Source: Streptomyces sp. NBC_01750
GTDB taxonomy: Bacteria; Actinomycetota; Actinomycetes; Streptomycetales; Streptomycetaceae
DNA length: 64,000 nt
Direction: 5' to 3'
Assembly: GCF_035918095.1 (NCBI RefSeq)
Contig: NZ_CP109137.1
Location: 3,598,001 to 3,662,000 of the forward strand
Under the pieces are notes generated by a model. The model was not told where the DNA came from. It searched no databases and was given only the letters and a program-made list of their open reading frames with translations. Below are positions 7,671-16,946 of the stretch, piece by piece (the stretch's first letter is position 1; each line of letters starts with the position of its first letter). The position numbers were made by a program, and so were the translations under genes.

Positions 7671-9891
7671 CACCACCCGGCTGCGCAAGCCGTCGGATGC
7701 CGTGCCGCCGGCCGAGCCCGCCGCCCCGGACCTGTCCGGGGCGGCCGAAGCGCCGGTGAGCGCGGCACCCAGCGGTGACTCCATGTTCCGCAACGCCTAC
7801 GCGCTGATGCTCTCCACCGGCGTCTCCGCCGCGCTCGGCCTCGGCTTCTGGCTGGTCGCCGCCCGGTACTACACCAAGGAGTCGGTCGGCGAGGGCTCCG
7901 CCGCCATCGCCGCGATGCGGCTGCTGGCCTCCATCACCGCGACCACGATGATCGGCGCGGTGGTGCGGTACGTGCCACGGGCCGGACGGGCCACCGGGCC
8001 GCTGGTGTGGCGGGCGTACGCGGCCAGCTCGCTGGTGGTGTGCCTCGCCTCCGTGGCGTTCCTGTTCACGCTGGACCTCTGGGGGCCTTCGTACGCGCCT
8101 CTCGGCGGACTCCCGGCGGGCGCGGTCTTCACCGCGTCCTGCGTCGCCTGGGCGCTGCTGACCCTCCAGGACGGGGTGCTGACCGGGCTGCGCAAGGCCG
8201 TGTGGGTGCCCGTCGGCAACGCCGTCTTCTCCATCGGCAAGCTGCTGCTGCTCGCCCTCTTCGCCACCGCCATGCCCGTCCTCGGCATCTTCGTCTCCTG
8301 GGCCGCGGCCATCGGCCTGTCCGTACTGCCGCTGGGCTGGCTGATCTTCCGCAGGCTCATCCCGCGGCAGGCCGCGGCCGACAGCGACCGCGAACCGCCC
8401 AGCCTCCGCGAAATCAGGCGCTTCCTCGCCGGTGACTCGGTGGGGTCACTGTTCTCGCTGGCGATGATCAATCTGCTGCCGGTGATGGTCGCGATCCACT
8501 TCGACGCCGCGCACAACGCGTACTTCTACATCGCGTACACCGTCGGCGGGACAATGGAGTTCATGGCCATCAACATGGCCTCCTCGCTGACCGCCCACGC
8601 CTCGCACAACCCGGAGACGCTGGCCGCCGGGGTACGCGGCGCACTGCGCCGGATGACCGTGCTGCTGGTGCCGGTCGTGCTGTTCCTCGTCGTTCTCGCC
8701 CCGCAGATCCTCGCCCCGTTCGGCCACACCTACGCCGAGCACGGCACCACGGTGCTGCGGCTGCTGGCCGCGGCCGCGCTGCCGCGGGTGGCCGTCGAGC
8801 TGTACATAGGAGTGCTGCGCGTACAGGGGCGTACGGGCGTGCTCGCGGCGTTGCAGGGCGCGATGTGCGCGCTGGTGCTGGGCAGCGCCGCACTGCTGCT
8901 CGGCACCGTCGGGATCCCCGGAGCGGGCCTGGCGATGCTGCTCTCGATGACGCTGATGGCCGCGGTGTCGGCGCCGGGGCTGCGCGCCGCGCTGGCGGGC
9001 CGCGAGCCGAAGCCCTCGCGGCTGGGCCGGCTGCTGCACCGGGGGCCCGGGAAGGAGATCGAGTACGGCACGAACTGGGCCCGGAAGGCCGCCGAGCGGC
9101 GCGAGCGGGCCGACCGGGACGAACGGGAGTTCGGATCCGACTGGGCGCACCGGACCACGTACCTGCGGGGCGGGCACGACACCGCGACACCCGCACTCGG
9201 CATTCCTGTGTACGTACACGAGCCCGCGAACGAGCGGCCCGCCGCACCCGACGGCGACGAGGTCCGGCTGACCAGCTGGCTGTGGCTGTGGCTCGGGCTG
9301 GCCGCCGCGCTCTTCTGGATTCCGCTCTCCCGCGCCGAGGACCTCGGCCGGCACGGGCTGTCCGGCGGCGAGCTGCTCGACGCGCTGCCGCCGGTCACGC
9401 TCACCGCGGGCATCCTGCTGGTCGTCGTGTACTGCGCGGCCGTCGCGCTCCAGCGGCCGCGGCCCGCCCTGACCGGCGCGGCCCTGCTGGTGACGGTCGC
9501 CGCGCTGCACACCTCGCCGCTGCTGCTCGGCATCCGGCCGGAGCCGGCCGCGGGCTCGTGGGCCGAAGCGTTCGCGGACTTCCTCGCCGATGCGGCGGGC
9601 CTGGACGGCCCGGCCGGCGTCCTGAGCGTGCTGCCCGCCGCGCTCCAGGTGCTCTGCCTCGGGCTCGCGGCGGTGGCGCTGCGCGCGACGGGCGCGGGCG
9701 AGCGGCTCACGGCGGGCGCGGTGTGGGTGCTGGCGGTGGCAGGGTGGGCGGCACAGGACACGGTGGCGGCCGCCGCGCTGCCGGTGTTCGCCGGATTCGC
9801 CGGCCTGTACGCGGCAGCGGCGGCCGGTGCCGCAGTACGGCGCCGCCGCACCGGCCCGCGTGCTGTCAGCGGGTCGGCACCGCCTGCTTGA
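7663..9891 (+). CDS. polysaccharide flippase (Wzx/MVF-like) with extra C-terminal membrane domain
   Basis: 742 aa, GTG start overlapping the previous stop. Residues about 45-440 hold 12 or so hydrophobic segments typical of oligosaccharide-lipid flippases. A charged cytoplasmic stretch follows (about 445-530, rich in Arg, Glu and Asp). A second block of about six TM segments runs from 535 to 735. Ordinary flippases end near 450-500 residues, so the C-terminal half is an addition. The 3' end overlaps the convergent GH26 gene by 26 bp. It probably exports lipid-linked glycan units made by this locus. Confidence 0.8.
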   Translation: MSDTTRLRKPSDAVPPAEPAAPDLSGAAEAPVSAAPSGDSMFRNAYALMLSTGVSAALGLGFWLVAARYYTKESVGEGSAAIAAMRLLASITATTMIGAVVRYVPRAGRATGPLVWRAYAASSLVVCLASVAFLFTLDLWGPSYAPLGGLPAGAVFTASCVAWALLTLQDGVLTGLRKAVWVPVGNAVFSIGKLLLLALFATAMPVLGIFVSWAAAIGLSVLPLGWLIFRRLIPRQAAADSDREPPSLREIRRFLAGDSVGSLFSLAMINLLPVMVAIHFDAAHNAYFYIAYTVGGTMEFMAINMASSLTAHASHNPETLAAGVRGALRRMTVLLVPVVLFLVVLAPQILAPFGHTYAEHGTTVLRLLAAAALPRVAVELYIGVLRVQGRTGVLAALQGAMCALVLGSAALLLGTVGIPGAGLAMLLSMTLMAAVSAPGLRAALAGREPKPSRLGRLLHRGPGKEIEYGTNWARKAAERRERADRDEREFGSDWAHRTTYLRGGHDTATPALGIPVYVHEPANERPAAPDGDEVRLTSWLWLWLGLAAALFWIPLSRAEDLGRHGLSGGELLDALPPVTLTAGILLVVVYCAAVALQRPRPALTGAALLVTVAALHTSPLLLGIRPEPAAGSWAEAFADFLADAAGLDGPAGVLSVLPAALQVLCLGLAAVALRATGAGERLTAGAVWVLAVAGWAAQDTVAAAALPVFAGFAGLYAAAAAGAAVRRRRTGPRAVSGSAPPA

Positions 9892-11005
9892 AGTAGCGGT
9901 CGGCGCCCGCCTTCCGGTAACCCTCCAGCGCCGGGCCCTCGTTGACGGTGAGGTCGCATCTCGCCTCGGCGGAGGTCGCCCGGTTCCAGTGGACCATCGC
10001 CTTCACCTTCGGCATGGTCCCGATGACTTCGGGGATGGCCGAGTACCAGCCGCGCTGCCGGTCCGGGTCCGCCGGGTCGGGCGCGGTGGCGAACTCCGCC
10101 AGCATCAGCGGTTTCTTCGCCGAGATGTTCTCCAGCAGCCAGTCGTAGGTGGGCCGCTGGGTCTCGTCGAAGTCGTTCCAGTCGGTGGTGTCGTGGCAGC
10201 CGAAGTAGTTGTACTGGTCCATGCCGATCCAGTCGACGTAGTCGTCGCCCGGATAGAGCTGTTTCATCACGTCGGCGCTGCCCAGATAGCCGGAGACCGT
10301 CCACACCCAGACGACGTTGCCGGCGCCCAGCTTCCGGAACCGGTCGTGCAGATGCCGGTAGGCGGCGACATACTCGGCCGGGGTACCCGCGCCCTCCTTG
10401 ATACGGGCGTCTACCTCCTGGTCGAAGGAGAAGAAGACCCGCTTGCCGTACGCCTTGAGGCGGCGGATCTGCGGGTCGATGATCTCGGCGTCGTACTTCC
10501 CTGAGGCGATGTTCTTCCAGCCGAGCTGGGTCTCCGTGTAGTTCGCGTGGTGCGGTTCCTTCCACACCGTGGACTCCCAGGCCAGCATCAGCAGGCGGTC
10601 CCTGCCGAGCTCCTGCTCGTCGGCGGTGAGCAGTTCGCCGTCGGCCTTGCCGCCCGACATGTCGTGGTACGTGTAGACGAGATCCAGCTTGCGGCCGATC
10701 TTCTTCTCGAACGCGTGCACCGGTTTCGTGAGGGAGCTGTTCCGGTCGTACGGGATGTAGGCGCCCCACCAGGCCCCGCACCGTGCGACCAGCTTCTCGT
10801 CCGGTGCGCAGGACCCGGCCGGCAGCTCGCCGGACGCCGCGTTCCGGGGCAGATCCCGGCCCGCCGAGCGGGCGTCGTCCCCCTTCCCCGCCGTACCGTC
10901 GAGGTCACCCGCCCAGACACCGAGCCCGGCGACCAGCAGCGCCACGGCGACCAGGACGACGGCGGTGTATGCCCGCTTGCGGGGCCCCGCGTGGCGGGCG
11001 TTCAT
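9866..11005 (-). CDS. secreted/membrane-anchored GH26-like glycoside hydrolase
   Basis: 379 aa from ATG 11005, which overlaps the previous stop by one base (TGATG). A single N-terminal hydrophobic segment (about 10-32) exports or anchors it. The rest has the beta-mannanase (GH26) pattern: GAYIPYDRN, LVYTYHDMSGG, FSFDQEVDARIK with a candidate acid/base Glu near 199, VVWVWTVSG, WIGMDQYNY, and LMLAEFATAP with a candidate nucleophile Glu. GH26 enzymes cut beta-mannans or related glycans. Inside an export cluster it may trim the product chain or release it from the cell. Substrate is unknown. Confidence 0.8.
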   Translation of the reverse strand: MNARHAGPRKRAYTAVVLVAVALLVAGLGVWAGDLDGTAGKGDDARSAGRDLPRNAASGELPAGSCAPDEKLVARCGAWWGAYIPYDRNSSLTKPVHAFEKKIGRKLDLVYTYHDMSGGKADGELLTADEQELGRDRLLMLAWESTVWKEPHHANYTETQLGWKNIASGKYDAEIIDPQIRRLKAYGKRVFFSFDQEVDARIKEGAGTPAEYVAAYRHLHDRFRKLGAGNVVWVWTVSGYLGSADVMKQLYPGDDYVDWIGMDQYNYFGCHDTTDWNDFDETQRPTYDWLLENISAKKPLMLAEFATAPDPADPDRQRGWYSAIPEVIGTMPKVKAMVHWNRATSAEARCDLTVNEGPALEGYRKAGADRYFKQAVPTR

Positions 11006-11403
11006 CAGCCACCGCCCGCGGGCCTGCGTTTGACCCGCTCGGCGGCGCCCTGAGTGGCGGCGGGCAGCGGCAGGCCGGGCAGCGCGGCGACGATGGTCGC
11101 GAAGGCGGCCAGCGACACCAGGAAGGCGGTGGCCGAGAAGGCCCTGACCAGGTAGAGCGAGGTGGCGGTGAGCACACCGAGCGACAGGCTGATCGGCGCG
11201 GCCAGCGCGAACGCCTCCAGACGGGCGCCGGACCGCAGTCCGCTGGGCTGCGGATAGAGCATGGCGAAGCCGGGCCCGAAACAGACGAAGAGCAGCACCG
11301 GTACCCATCGCAGCGGCGAACCGCCGGGCAGCAGGGTCGCGGCGAGGGCCACCCAACCGGAGACCGCCACGGCCGCTCTGAGCTGGTTCTGATGGACCTT
11401 CAT
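11005..11403 (-). CDS. small integral membrane protein of glycan locus
   Basis: 132 aa, ATG overlapping the previous stop (ATGA). About four TM helices are evident (residues 10-26, 32-50, 63-85, 90-110), followed by a short basic tail. No family is recognised. Tight coupling on both sides makes it part of the same complex or pathway as the large membrane protein upstream and the GH26 enzyme downstream. Confidence 0.78.
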   Translation of the reverse strand: MKVHQNQLRAAVAVSGWVALAATLLPGGSPLRWVPVLLFVCFGPGFAMLYPQPSGLRSGARLEAFALAAPISLSLGVLTATSLYLVRAFSATAFLVSLAAFATIVAALPGLPLPAATQGAAERVKRRPAGGG

Positions 11404-13343
11404 CGGGTGATCCCCCCGCTTCGGGAGCCTCGTGGGTCTCCTGGCCGGTATTCGAGTACGACGCCGTACGGCTGCTCCTCGACGACCTTGAACAGCGGTG
11501 ACGCCGACAGGCGCGAGCGCAGTGCGGCGAAGCCGCCGGGCGGCAGCAGGCCTTCGCCCGCGGTGTAGATGTCCTGGGTCCGGGTGAGGATGACGTACGC
11601 CTTGGTGCCGCGCGCGATCCCCTTGGCCAGATATCCGGCCGGGTCCTTCAGCATCTTCTCGTTCTCCGGCAGTTCCTGCTCGGCGAAGAACCAGTGCTCC
11701 AGCCGGTCGTAGCGGTGCAGTGCCTGCGGGAACGAGCCGGTGGTGGCAAGAATCAGCGTGCCCCCCGCGGCCCGGTCGATGGTCCGGGTGACCATCGCCG
11801 TCTCGGCGGGCGGCGTGTAGTACATCTTCTCCTTGCCGTAGTACGACGGCATGAAGCCCGCGACCAGCGCCAACAGCACCAGCGGCAGTGCGACGGCTGC
11901 GATCCGGCGCCGGACGGTACCGGCCCGGGTCAGCGGCCTGCGGGCCCCTACGACAGCGGGAACGAGTGCCGCCGCCGCGAAGAACGCCGCGCCCGGAAGC
12001 CCGAAGAGGTAGACGCGGAACAGCATTTCGCCGCCGTAGTCGTTGACGGCGAACATCGGTACGGGAGCGGCAGACACCAGCAGCAGCGGCAACGCGCTCC
12101 GGGTCAGCCGGCGCCGCGTCACCACCGCGATCCCGGCAAGAGCCGCGACCGCAAGCACCATCACCACATTGGCGCGCCCGGCCAGCTCGGGCCCGGGCCC
12201 GGTGAGCTGTCCGGCGTACCCCGCCCGGGAGTTCTGCATGAGATCGCCGATCGAGTCGCGCAGGGTGCTCAGCGTCTCGACGAACAGCGGCCGCCCCATC
12301 GTCAGGTCCCAGATCAGCATCAGCAGCCCGGCGACGACGAGCAGCCCGTAGTTGCGGTAGCGGCGGGTGAGGGTGAGGCCGAGCAGCGAGACGCACAGCA
12401 TGACCGGCGTGAGCTGGTGAGAGGCGTTGATCGCGGCGATGAGCGGGGCGAGGATGGCGATGCAGACGGCCCGCTGGCGCACCCCGGTGGGCGGCGGCAC
12501 GGGGGCGGCCACCGGATCGAGACAGGTACGGTCGCGCAGTCTGCCCGCGGAGCCCGGCCGTACGAAATGGCGCAGCACCACGGCCAGTACGGTCAGATGC
12601 AGCAGATAGGCGAAGCCCTGCGGGGCCAGATAGTCCTGCCCGACCCAGTTGGCGGCCTGGAAGATCCACAGGGCTGTCCACACCAGCCGCCAGTCCTCGG
12701 TGAAGGTGCGGTAGATCAGGACCAGCACCGGCATGACCAGCAGGCCGAGCACGATCGGCGCCCAGTTGAGGTAGGCGGTCGCGCCCTGGACGCCGAAGGT
12801 GCGCACCAGGGCGGCGTTGAGTGAGAAGAAGCCGGGCCACTGGTCGTACGCCGACATGTTGCCCGACAGGGCGGCGTTCGGCCGCAGTTCGCCGTTGAGC
12901 AGCAGCTGGTTGATGACCGCGTCGTGCTTGGAGGCCCAGGGGTAGCGCACCGAGTCGTACAGCACGGCGGGCGCCGCCTTGAGCGCGAAGAGCAGTCCGA
13001 CGCAGTAGATGGCGGGCCACCAGGGGGCGGTACCGGCGCGGCGCAGACTGAGCAGGAAGCCGCAGGTCAGAACCAGTAGCGAGAGGTAGAAGGCGGCGGG
13101 GAGCCGGTCGAGGAGGCCGTAGTCGCCCATGGAGCGGAATCCGATGCGCGGCAGCGCGTACAGCCAGAGGCCGATGCCGAGGAGCAGCGGCAGCCAGCTG
13201 AGAAGAAGGTCGGGTCGCAGCAGGTCGGGCGGCCTGCGGGTGCGCGGCCGGGCGGTGTCGCCGGGTGATTCCTGGCCGGTGGCGTCCAGGGCGGGCGAGG
13301 GCGAGCTGCGCCCTGTGAGCGGTGCGGGCACGCGTTGACGCAC
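11400..13343 (-). CDS. large polytopic membrane protein, GT-C glycosyltransferase-like
   Basis: 647 aa, GTG start with GGGGGGAG seven bases upstream. After a 50-residue Arg/Pro-rich cytoplasmic tail there are about 11-12 TM helices and a C-terminal extracytoplasmic domain (about 540-640). An early loop contains SKHDAVINQLLLNG and NMSAYDQWPGFF, in the place where GT-C transferases put acidic catalytic residues. GT-C enzymes use polyprenyl-phosphate sugars on the outer face of the membrane. The assignment is by architecture only; an O-antigen-ligase-like role is an alternative. Confidence 0.72.
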   Translation of the reverse strand: MRQRVPAPLTGRSSPSPALDATGQESPGDTARPRTRRPPDLLRPDLLLSWLPLLLGIGLWLYALPRIGFRSMGDYGLLDRLPAAFYLSLLVLTCGFLLSLRRAGTAPWWPAIYCVGLLFALKAAPAVLYDSVRYPWASKHDAVINQLLLNGELRPNAALSGNMSAYDQWPGFFSLNAALVRTFGVQGATAYLNWAPIVLGLLVMPVLVLIYRTFTEDWRLVWTALWIFQAANWVGQDYLAPQGFAYLLHLTVLAVVLRHFVRPGSAGRLRDRTCLDPVAAPVPPPTGVRQRAVCIAILAPLIAAINASHQLTPVMLCVSLLGLTLTRRYRNYGLLVVAGLLMLIWDLTMGRPLFVETLSTLRDSIGDLMQNSRAGYAGQLTGPGPELAGRANVVMVLAVAALAGIAVVTRRRLTRSALPLLLVSAAPVPMFAVNDYGGEMLFRVYLFGLPGAAFFAAAALVPAVVGARRPLTRAGTVRRRIAAVALPLVLLALVAGFMPSYYGKEKMYYTPPAETAMVTRTIDRAAGGTLILATTGSFPQALHRYDRLEHWFFAEQELPENEKMLKDPAGYLAKGIARGTKAYVILTRTQDIYTAGEGLLPPGGFAALRSRLSASPLFKVVEEQPYGVVLEYRPGDPRGSRSGGITR

Positions 13344-13460
13344 AGTGCGACTCCCCCCACGGATGTGGTCGCGGCCGTCACGCCGCTGTCCCTTCAGCGA
13401 AGTATAGGAACTGATTTCGTGTTTGCGTGGCTCTCTGCCCCGGTTGCCCAGCTGCCCCCG

Positions 13461-14273
13461 CTACCCCGCGAAGACCGGGCCCTTCAAGACCGCGCGGGCC
13501 CGCCGGTAGAGCCGCCACCCGACAGTCGGCAGCGAGTCGGGGAACGGCGCGACCGGCGCGCCGCGACCGTCCATCCACGCCTCGACGTCCGCGACGGTGT
13601 GGCTGCGGCGCAGTATGAGGCGGGCGATGCGGTACGTCTCGTCGGTGTCCGAGCTCAGTGCGTGCCGCACCGCGACCGCCGACGCATAGCCCGCGCGGGC
13701 GGCGGCCTCGCGCACCGCGCGGCTGTTGTAGCCGTGCGGATAGGCCAGGTGTGTCACCCGATGGCCGAGGACGTCCTCCAGAACCCCCTTGGGCTCGCGC
13801 AGTTCACGGTGGAGTGCCTGCGGCGGAAGGGTGTCCAGCTGCGGGTGGGTCACGGTGTGCGCGCCCACCTCCATTCCGTGCTGCTCCAGCAGTGGCGCCT
13901 GCGAGAGGGTCATCATCGGCGCGGGCGGCAGCAGACTGCGCCGGCCCGGGGTGATGGCCCCGGTGGTGAGATACGCGGTGGCGGGCAGTGCGCGTGAGGC
14001 GAGCGCCTCGGCGGTGGACCGCGGCAGATCGGCGAAGCCGTCGTCGAAGGTGAGGACGACGGGCCGGGACGGCACCGGGGCACGGCCGGCGAGCTGGTCC
14101 GCGAGCGCGCCGATGGTGACCGGGGTGCGGCCGCTGGCCACGATCGCGTCCAACTGCGCGCCGAACTCCCGTGGCGTGACGGTGAACTCGGCGATCCAGT
14201 CGGGCGGCTCGTCCATCACTGCGTGGTAGAGCAGTACGGGGATCCGGGGCATTGTCGTACCAGCGCCTCTCAC
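13461..14273 (-). CDS. polysaccharide deacetylase (NodB/CE4)
   Basis: About 270 aa from GTG 14273, which overlaps the GT2 stop (GTGA). ATG at 14252, seven codons in, is the alternative. CE4 motifs are present: LTFDDGF with the metal-binding Asp pair, HTVTHPQL with the two metal His, and YPHG further on. These enzymes remove N- or O-acetyl groups from sugar polymers using a divalent metal. There is no signal peptide, so it may act on lipid-linked intermediates in the cytoplasm. It is co-transcribed with the GT2 enzyme. Confidence 0.88.
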   Translation of the reverse strand: MRGAGTTMPRIPVLLYHAVMDEPPDWIAEFTVTPREFGAQLDAIVASGRTPVTIGALADQLAGRAPVPSRPVVLTFDDGFADLPRSTAEALASRALPATAYLTTGAITPGRRSLLPPAPMMTLSQAPLLEQHGMEVGAHTVTHPQLDTLPPQALHRELREPKGVLEDVLGHRVTHLAYPHGYNSRAVREAAARAGYASAVAVRHALSSDTDETYRIARLILRRSHTVADVEAWMDGRGAPVAPFPDSLPTVGWRLYRRARAVLKGPVFAG

Positions 14274-15826
14274 CGTTCGTCCCGTTGCGGCCTGCTGCCC
14301 CACGGGAGCGGAACGCCGCGTACTCGTCGGCGTGCCTTGGCATACCCGATCGGCCCGGCCAGCATGCCGCGCCGCTCGAGCCGGGAGAGATGGCGCGGCC
14401 ACTGATAGTTCTGCACCCCGTGCTCCCCGGGCACCGCTGCGCCGCCCGCGTCGCGGTGTGCGGTGATGGAGCGGGCGTGCGCGAGTCCGCGCGGCAGCTT
14501 TCTGAGCAGCGCGGGCAGCAGCGCGGGCCGGCGGACCAGGACGGCAGTGAGATACGCGGTGAGGCCTGCGCCGTAGCCGTACGCCTGGTTCTTCAGGTCC
14601 TGCCAGCTCTCGCGGTGGTGGTGCCAGACCAGCGCGTCGGGGGTGTAGCGCAGCCGGTGCCCGGCGGCGAGGACGCTGACGAAGGCGTACAGGTCGTCGC
14701 CGCCCCTGGCCGGAGTGCCGGTGCCGGTGGCGGGGTCGAAGCCGCCGATCTCGCGCAGCACCGTGGCGCGGAAGGCCATATTGGCGCCGGAGCCGAAACT
14801 GCCCGCGGTGAACGGGAAGAGCGGTTCGCCGGCGGGCGGGTGTGCCGGGTCGTACTGGCGCGGTGTGAAGCCCTTGGCGAAGCCGCCGTGGCTCTCGAGG
14901 AGGATCTGCGCGGGTGTGCGCAGCCGGGCGGGCAGGATCAGCCCTGTCGCACAGCCCAGGCCCGGATCGCCGGCGAAGGGCGCGGTCAGCGCGGTGAGCC
15001 AGTGCGGATCGGCGACGACGTCGTCGTCGGTGAAGGCGATGACCGCGCCGTCGGCGGCGGCGACCCCGCGGTTGTGGGCGACGGCGAGACCCGGTACGGG
15101 CTCACGGACGTACCGGACGCGCTCCCCGTATTTGTGCTCGACCAGGTCGTGGGTGGCGTTGGTGACGGGCGCGTTGTCGACGACGACGATCTCGAAGTCC
15201 GGGTGGTCCTGGGCGAGCAGCGAATCGAGCGCGCGGGCGAGCTGATCGGCGCGCTCGCGGGTTGCGACGACGATGGTCACCCGGTCCTGTGGCCCAGGTG
15301 GGCCGGGGGCGTGTGCGGGGTCCTGTGGCCCAGGTGGGCCGGGGGCGTGTGCGGGGTCTTGTGGCCCAGGTGGGCCGGGGGCGTGTGCGGGGTCTTGTGG
15401 CCCAGGTGGGCCGGGGGCGTGTGCGGGGTCTTGTGGCCCAGGTGGGCCGGGGGCGTTGGTGGTTGCTGCCCGGTGGGTGGTTTCCTCGTGGGCACCCGGA
15501 GGGGTTGCCGCGCCGTGGGTGGATTCCTCGTGGGCAGCCCAAGAGGCCGGCGGCACATCGTGTGCGAGCTTGGCGCGGGCGGCCGCGGCGACGACATCGG
15601 CCGGGTCCCGCCCGGGCGGGACGGTGCAGACGACGGTGGCGACGGGCCTGCCGCGGAGCCGGACGAGTGCGTAGACATCACCGCCCCGGACGGGCTGACC
15701 CCCGCCCGGCCCGGGTCCGAACCGCAGGACGGCGCCGTCGAGGCCGTCCAGATCCAGCTCGGCCACCTGGATCTCGGCCGGCCACTGTCTCTGCGGTCCC
15801 GGTGGCCTCTGTGGTGTGCTCGGCAT
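14270..15826 (-). CDS. GT2 family glycosyltransferase with internal 12-residue repeat
   Basis: 518 aa, ATG with GGGGGA five bases upstream. Residues 1-110 are a poorly recognised N-domain. Residues about 115-180 are a low-complexity linker with repeated PPGPQDPAHAPG units. From about 181 the GT-A fold starts (RVTIVVATRERADQL), with the DxD-like FTDDDVV near 270, a GGDDLYAF motif, and a His-rich WHHHRES. GT2 enzymes transfer sugars from nucleotide donors in the cytoplasm. The sequence is continuous across the repeat with no frameshift. It heads the part of the operon that includes the deacetylase. Confidence 0.88.
   Translation of the reverse strand: MPSTPQRPPGPQRQWPAEIQVAELDLDGLDGAVLRFGPGPGGGQPVRGGDVYALVRLRGRPVATVVCTVPPGRDPADVVAAAARAKLAHDVPPASWAAHEESTHGAATPPGAHEETTHRAATTNAPGPPGPQDPAHAPGPPGPQDPAHAPGPPGPQDPAHAPGPPGPQDPAHAPGPPGPQDRVTIVVATRERADQLARALDSLLAQDHPDFEIVVVDNAPVTNATHDLVEHKYGERVRYVREPVPGLAVAHNRGVAAADGAVIAFTDDDVVADPHWLTALTAPFAGDPGLGCATGLILPARLRTPAQILLESHGGFAKGFTPRQYDPAHPPAGEPLFPFTAGSFGSGANMAFRATVLREIGGFDPATGTGTPARGGDDLYAFVSVLAAGHRLRYTPDALVWHHHRESWQDLKNQAYGYGAGLTAYLTAVLVRRPALLPALLRKLPRGLAHARSITAHRDAGGAAVPGEHGVQNYQWPRHLSRLERRGMLAGPIGYAKARRRVRGVPLPWGSRPQRDER
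15283..15456. repeat. 36-bp tandem repeat, 4.8 copies, in frame inside the GT2 gene
   Basis: Units begin at 15283, 15319, 15355, 15391 and 15427 (the last partial) and are nearly identical: the first two share TCCTGT and the rest TCTTGT. Because 36 is divisible by 3, changes in copy number lengthen or shorten the Pro-rich linker without breaking the frame. Confidence 0.95.
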
Positions 15827-15860
15827 GCGAATCCCCCGCCTGCTCGGATGTTCCGGCTGT

Positions 15861-16946
15861 TCAGTTGCCCCGCAACTTGCCGACCTGGTTCAGCGCCTTC
15901 TGCGCGTATCCGGCCAGCCGCGGCCTGCTGCGTACGAAACTGTGCGCGCGGCGCGACGGTTCGCGGCTCAGCCAGTACAGGGCCGCCCGCGCCCCCGGCA
16001 GGGCCGAGGAGCCCTCGTGGACCCGTAGCTCACCGGTCTTCAGCGCGTCCTTGTACTCGGCGGCCCCGCGCCCCAGGTCGAGCATTCCGATGCCCTCGGC
16101 GGCGGCGGACTCCGCCATCCGCAGATGCAGGATCAGACCCGGCGAGTACTTGGCGAACTCGACGTCGTACGCCGGGAACCAGCAGGACAGCACGGTGCGC
16201 GAGCGCAGCCCGAAGTGTGCGGCGACGGGCCGGTCGGCGACATACAGCACGGACAGCACTCCGGAGCAGCCGGACGTGCGTGTCGCGTGCAGCAGCCGGA
16301 CCAGGGTGTTGATCCACTCCTGTGCGAAGCGGTCCCGGCGGCCGGTCCTGCGGTACTGCGCGGATTTCCACTCCATGAGCGCACGCAGCGCGGCCGGGTC
16401 GCGCTCGTCGAAGACGAACCGCACCTGGCCCGCCTGCCGCCCCAGCCGGCGTTCCTTGGCCAGGGTGGTCTTGAGGAACTTGGGCGACTGCGCGCGCAGG
16501 ACCTCCTCGTACGCCGGGTATCCCGCGCCGATGTCGATCACGGGAGAGGCGTATTCCTCTGCGGCATCAGGCACGAACATGCCCTGGCTCGCCTCGAGGT
16601 TGTCGAATTCCCACGCCGACAGCCCGCAGGCGCGCAGCAGCTCACGGGGCGCGATGGTGAGGCCGGAGCGGAGCACGGCGCCCTGGCAGTCGGAGACCCC
16701 CAGACCGATCGCGCGTCCGTGGCCCAGTGGCCCTCGTTCGTACGGAAAGAAGCCGACGGGCTCCCTGTCCTCCCACAGCACCGCCACCCTGGCCGCGGGC
16801 CGCACGCGGCCGACGGTGAGGGTGAACTCCGGCTCCATGAACGGATTGGCGGGTGCGCCGGTCTTGGCGCGCAGCTCCCGCCAGGCCTCGATCTCTCTCT
16901 CGCCCAGCTCGTCCGGTTTCACGACACGAATGCGTACACCGCTCAA
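15861..16946 (-). CDS. GNAT/FemAB-like acyltransferase (CelD-type)
   Basis: 361 aa, TTG start with GGGGGG five bases upstream. It shows two tandem GNAT-like halves, as in FemAB and the CelD acetyltransferase family: N-terminal WRELRAKTG...NPFMEPEF, and the second half beginning near LKTTLAKERRLGR and ending HLRMAESAAAEGIGMLDLGRGAAEYK. Such proteins acylate sugars in exopolysaccharide loci or add amino acids to wall precursors. The operon position favours modification of the glycan. It is the promoter-proximal gene of the leftward operon. Confidence 0.82.
   Translation of the reverse strand: MSGVRIRVVKPDELGEREIEAWRELRAKTGAPANPFMEPEFTLTVGRVRPAARVAVLWEDREPVGFFPYERGPLGHGRAIGLGVSDCQGAVLRSGLTIAPRELLRACGLSAWEFDNLEASQGMFVPDAAEEYASPVIDIGAGYPAYEEVLRAQSPKFLKTTLAKERRLGRQAGQVRFVFDERDPAALRALMEWKSAQYRRTGRRDRFAQEWINTLVRLLHATRTSGCSGVLSVLYVADRPVAAHFGLRSRTVLSCWFPAYDVEFAKYSPGLILHLRMAESAAAEGIGMLDLGRGAAEYKDALKTGELRVHEGSSALPGARAALYWLSREPSRRAHSFVRSRPRLAGYAQKALNQVGKLRGN

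Noticed and set aside
15283-15456. Possible CRISPR array
   Set aside because: The 36-bp units abut directly with no spacers and continue the GT2 reading frame.
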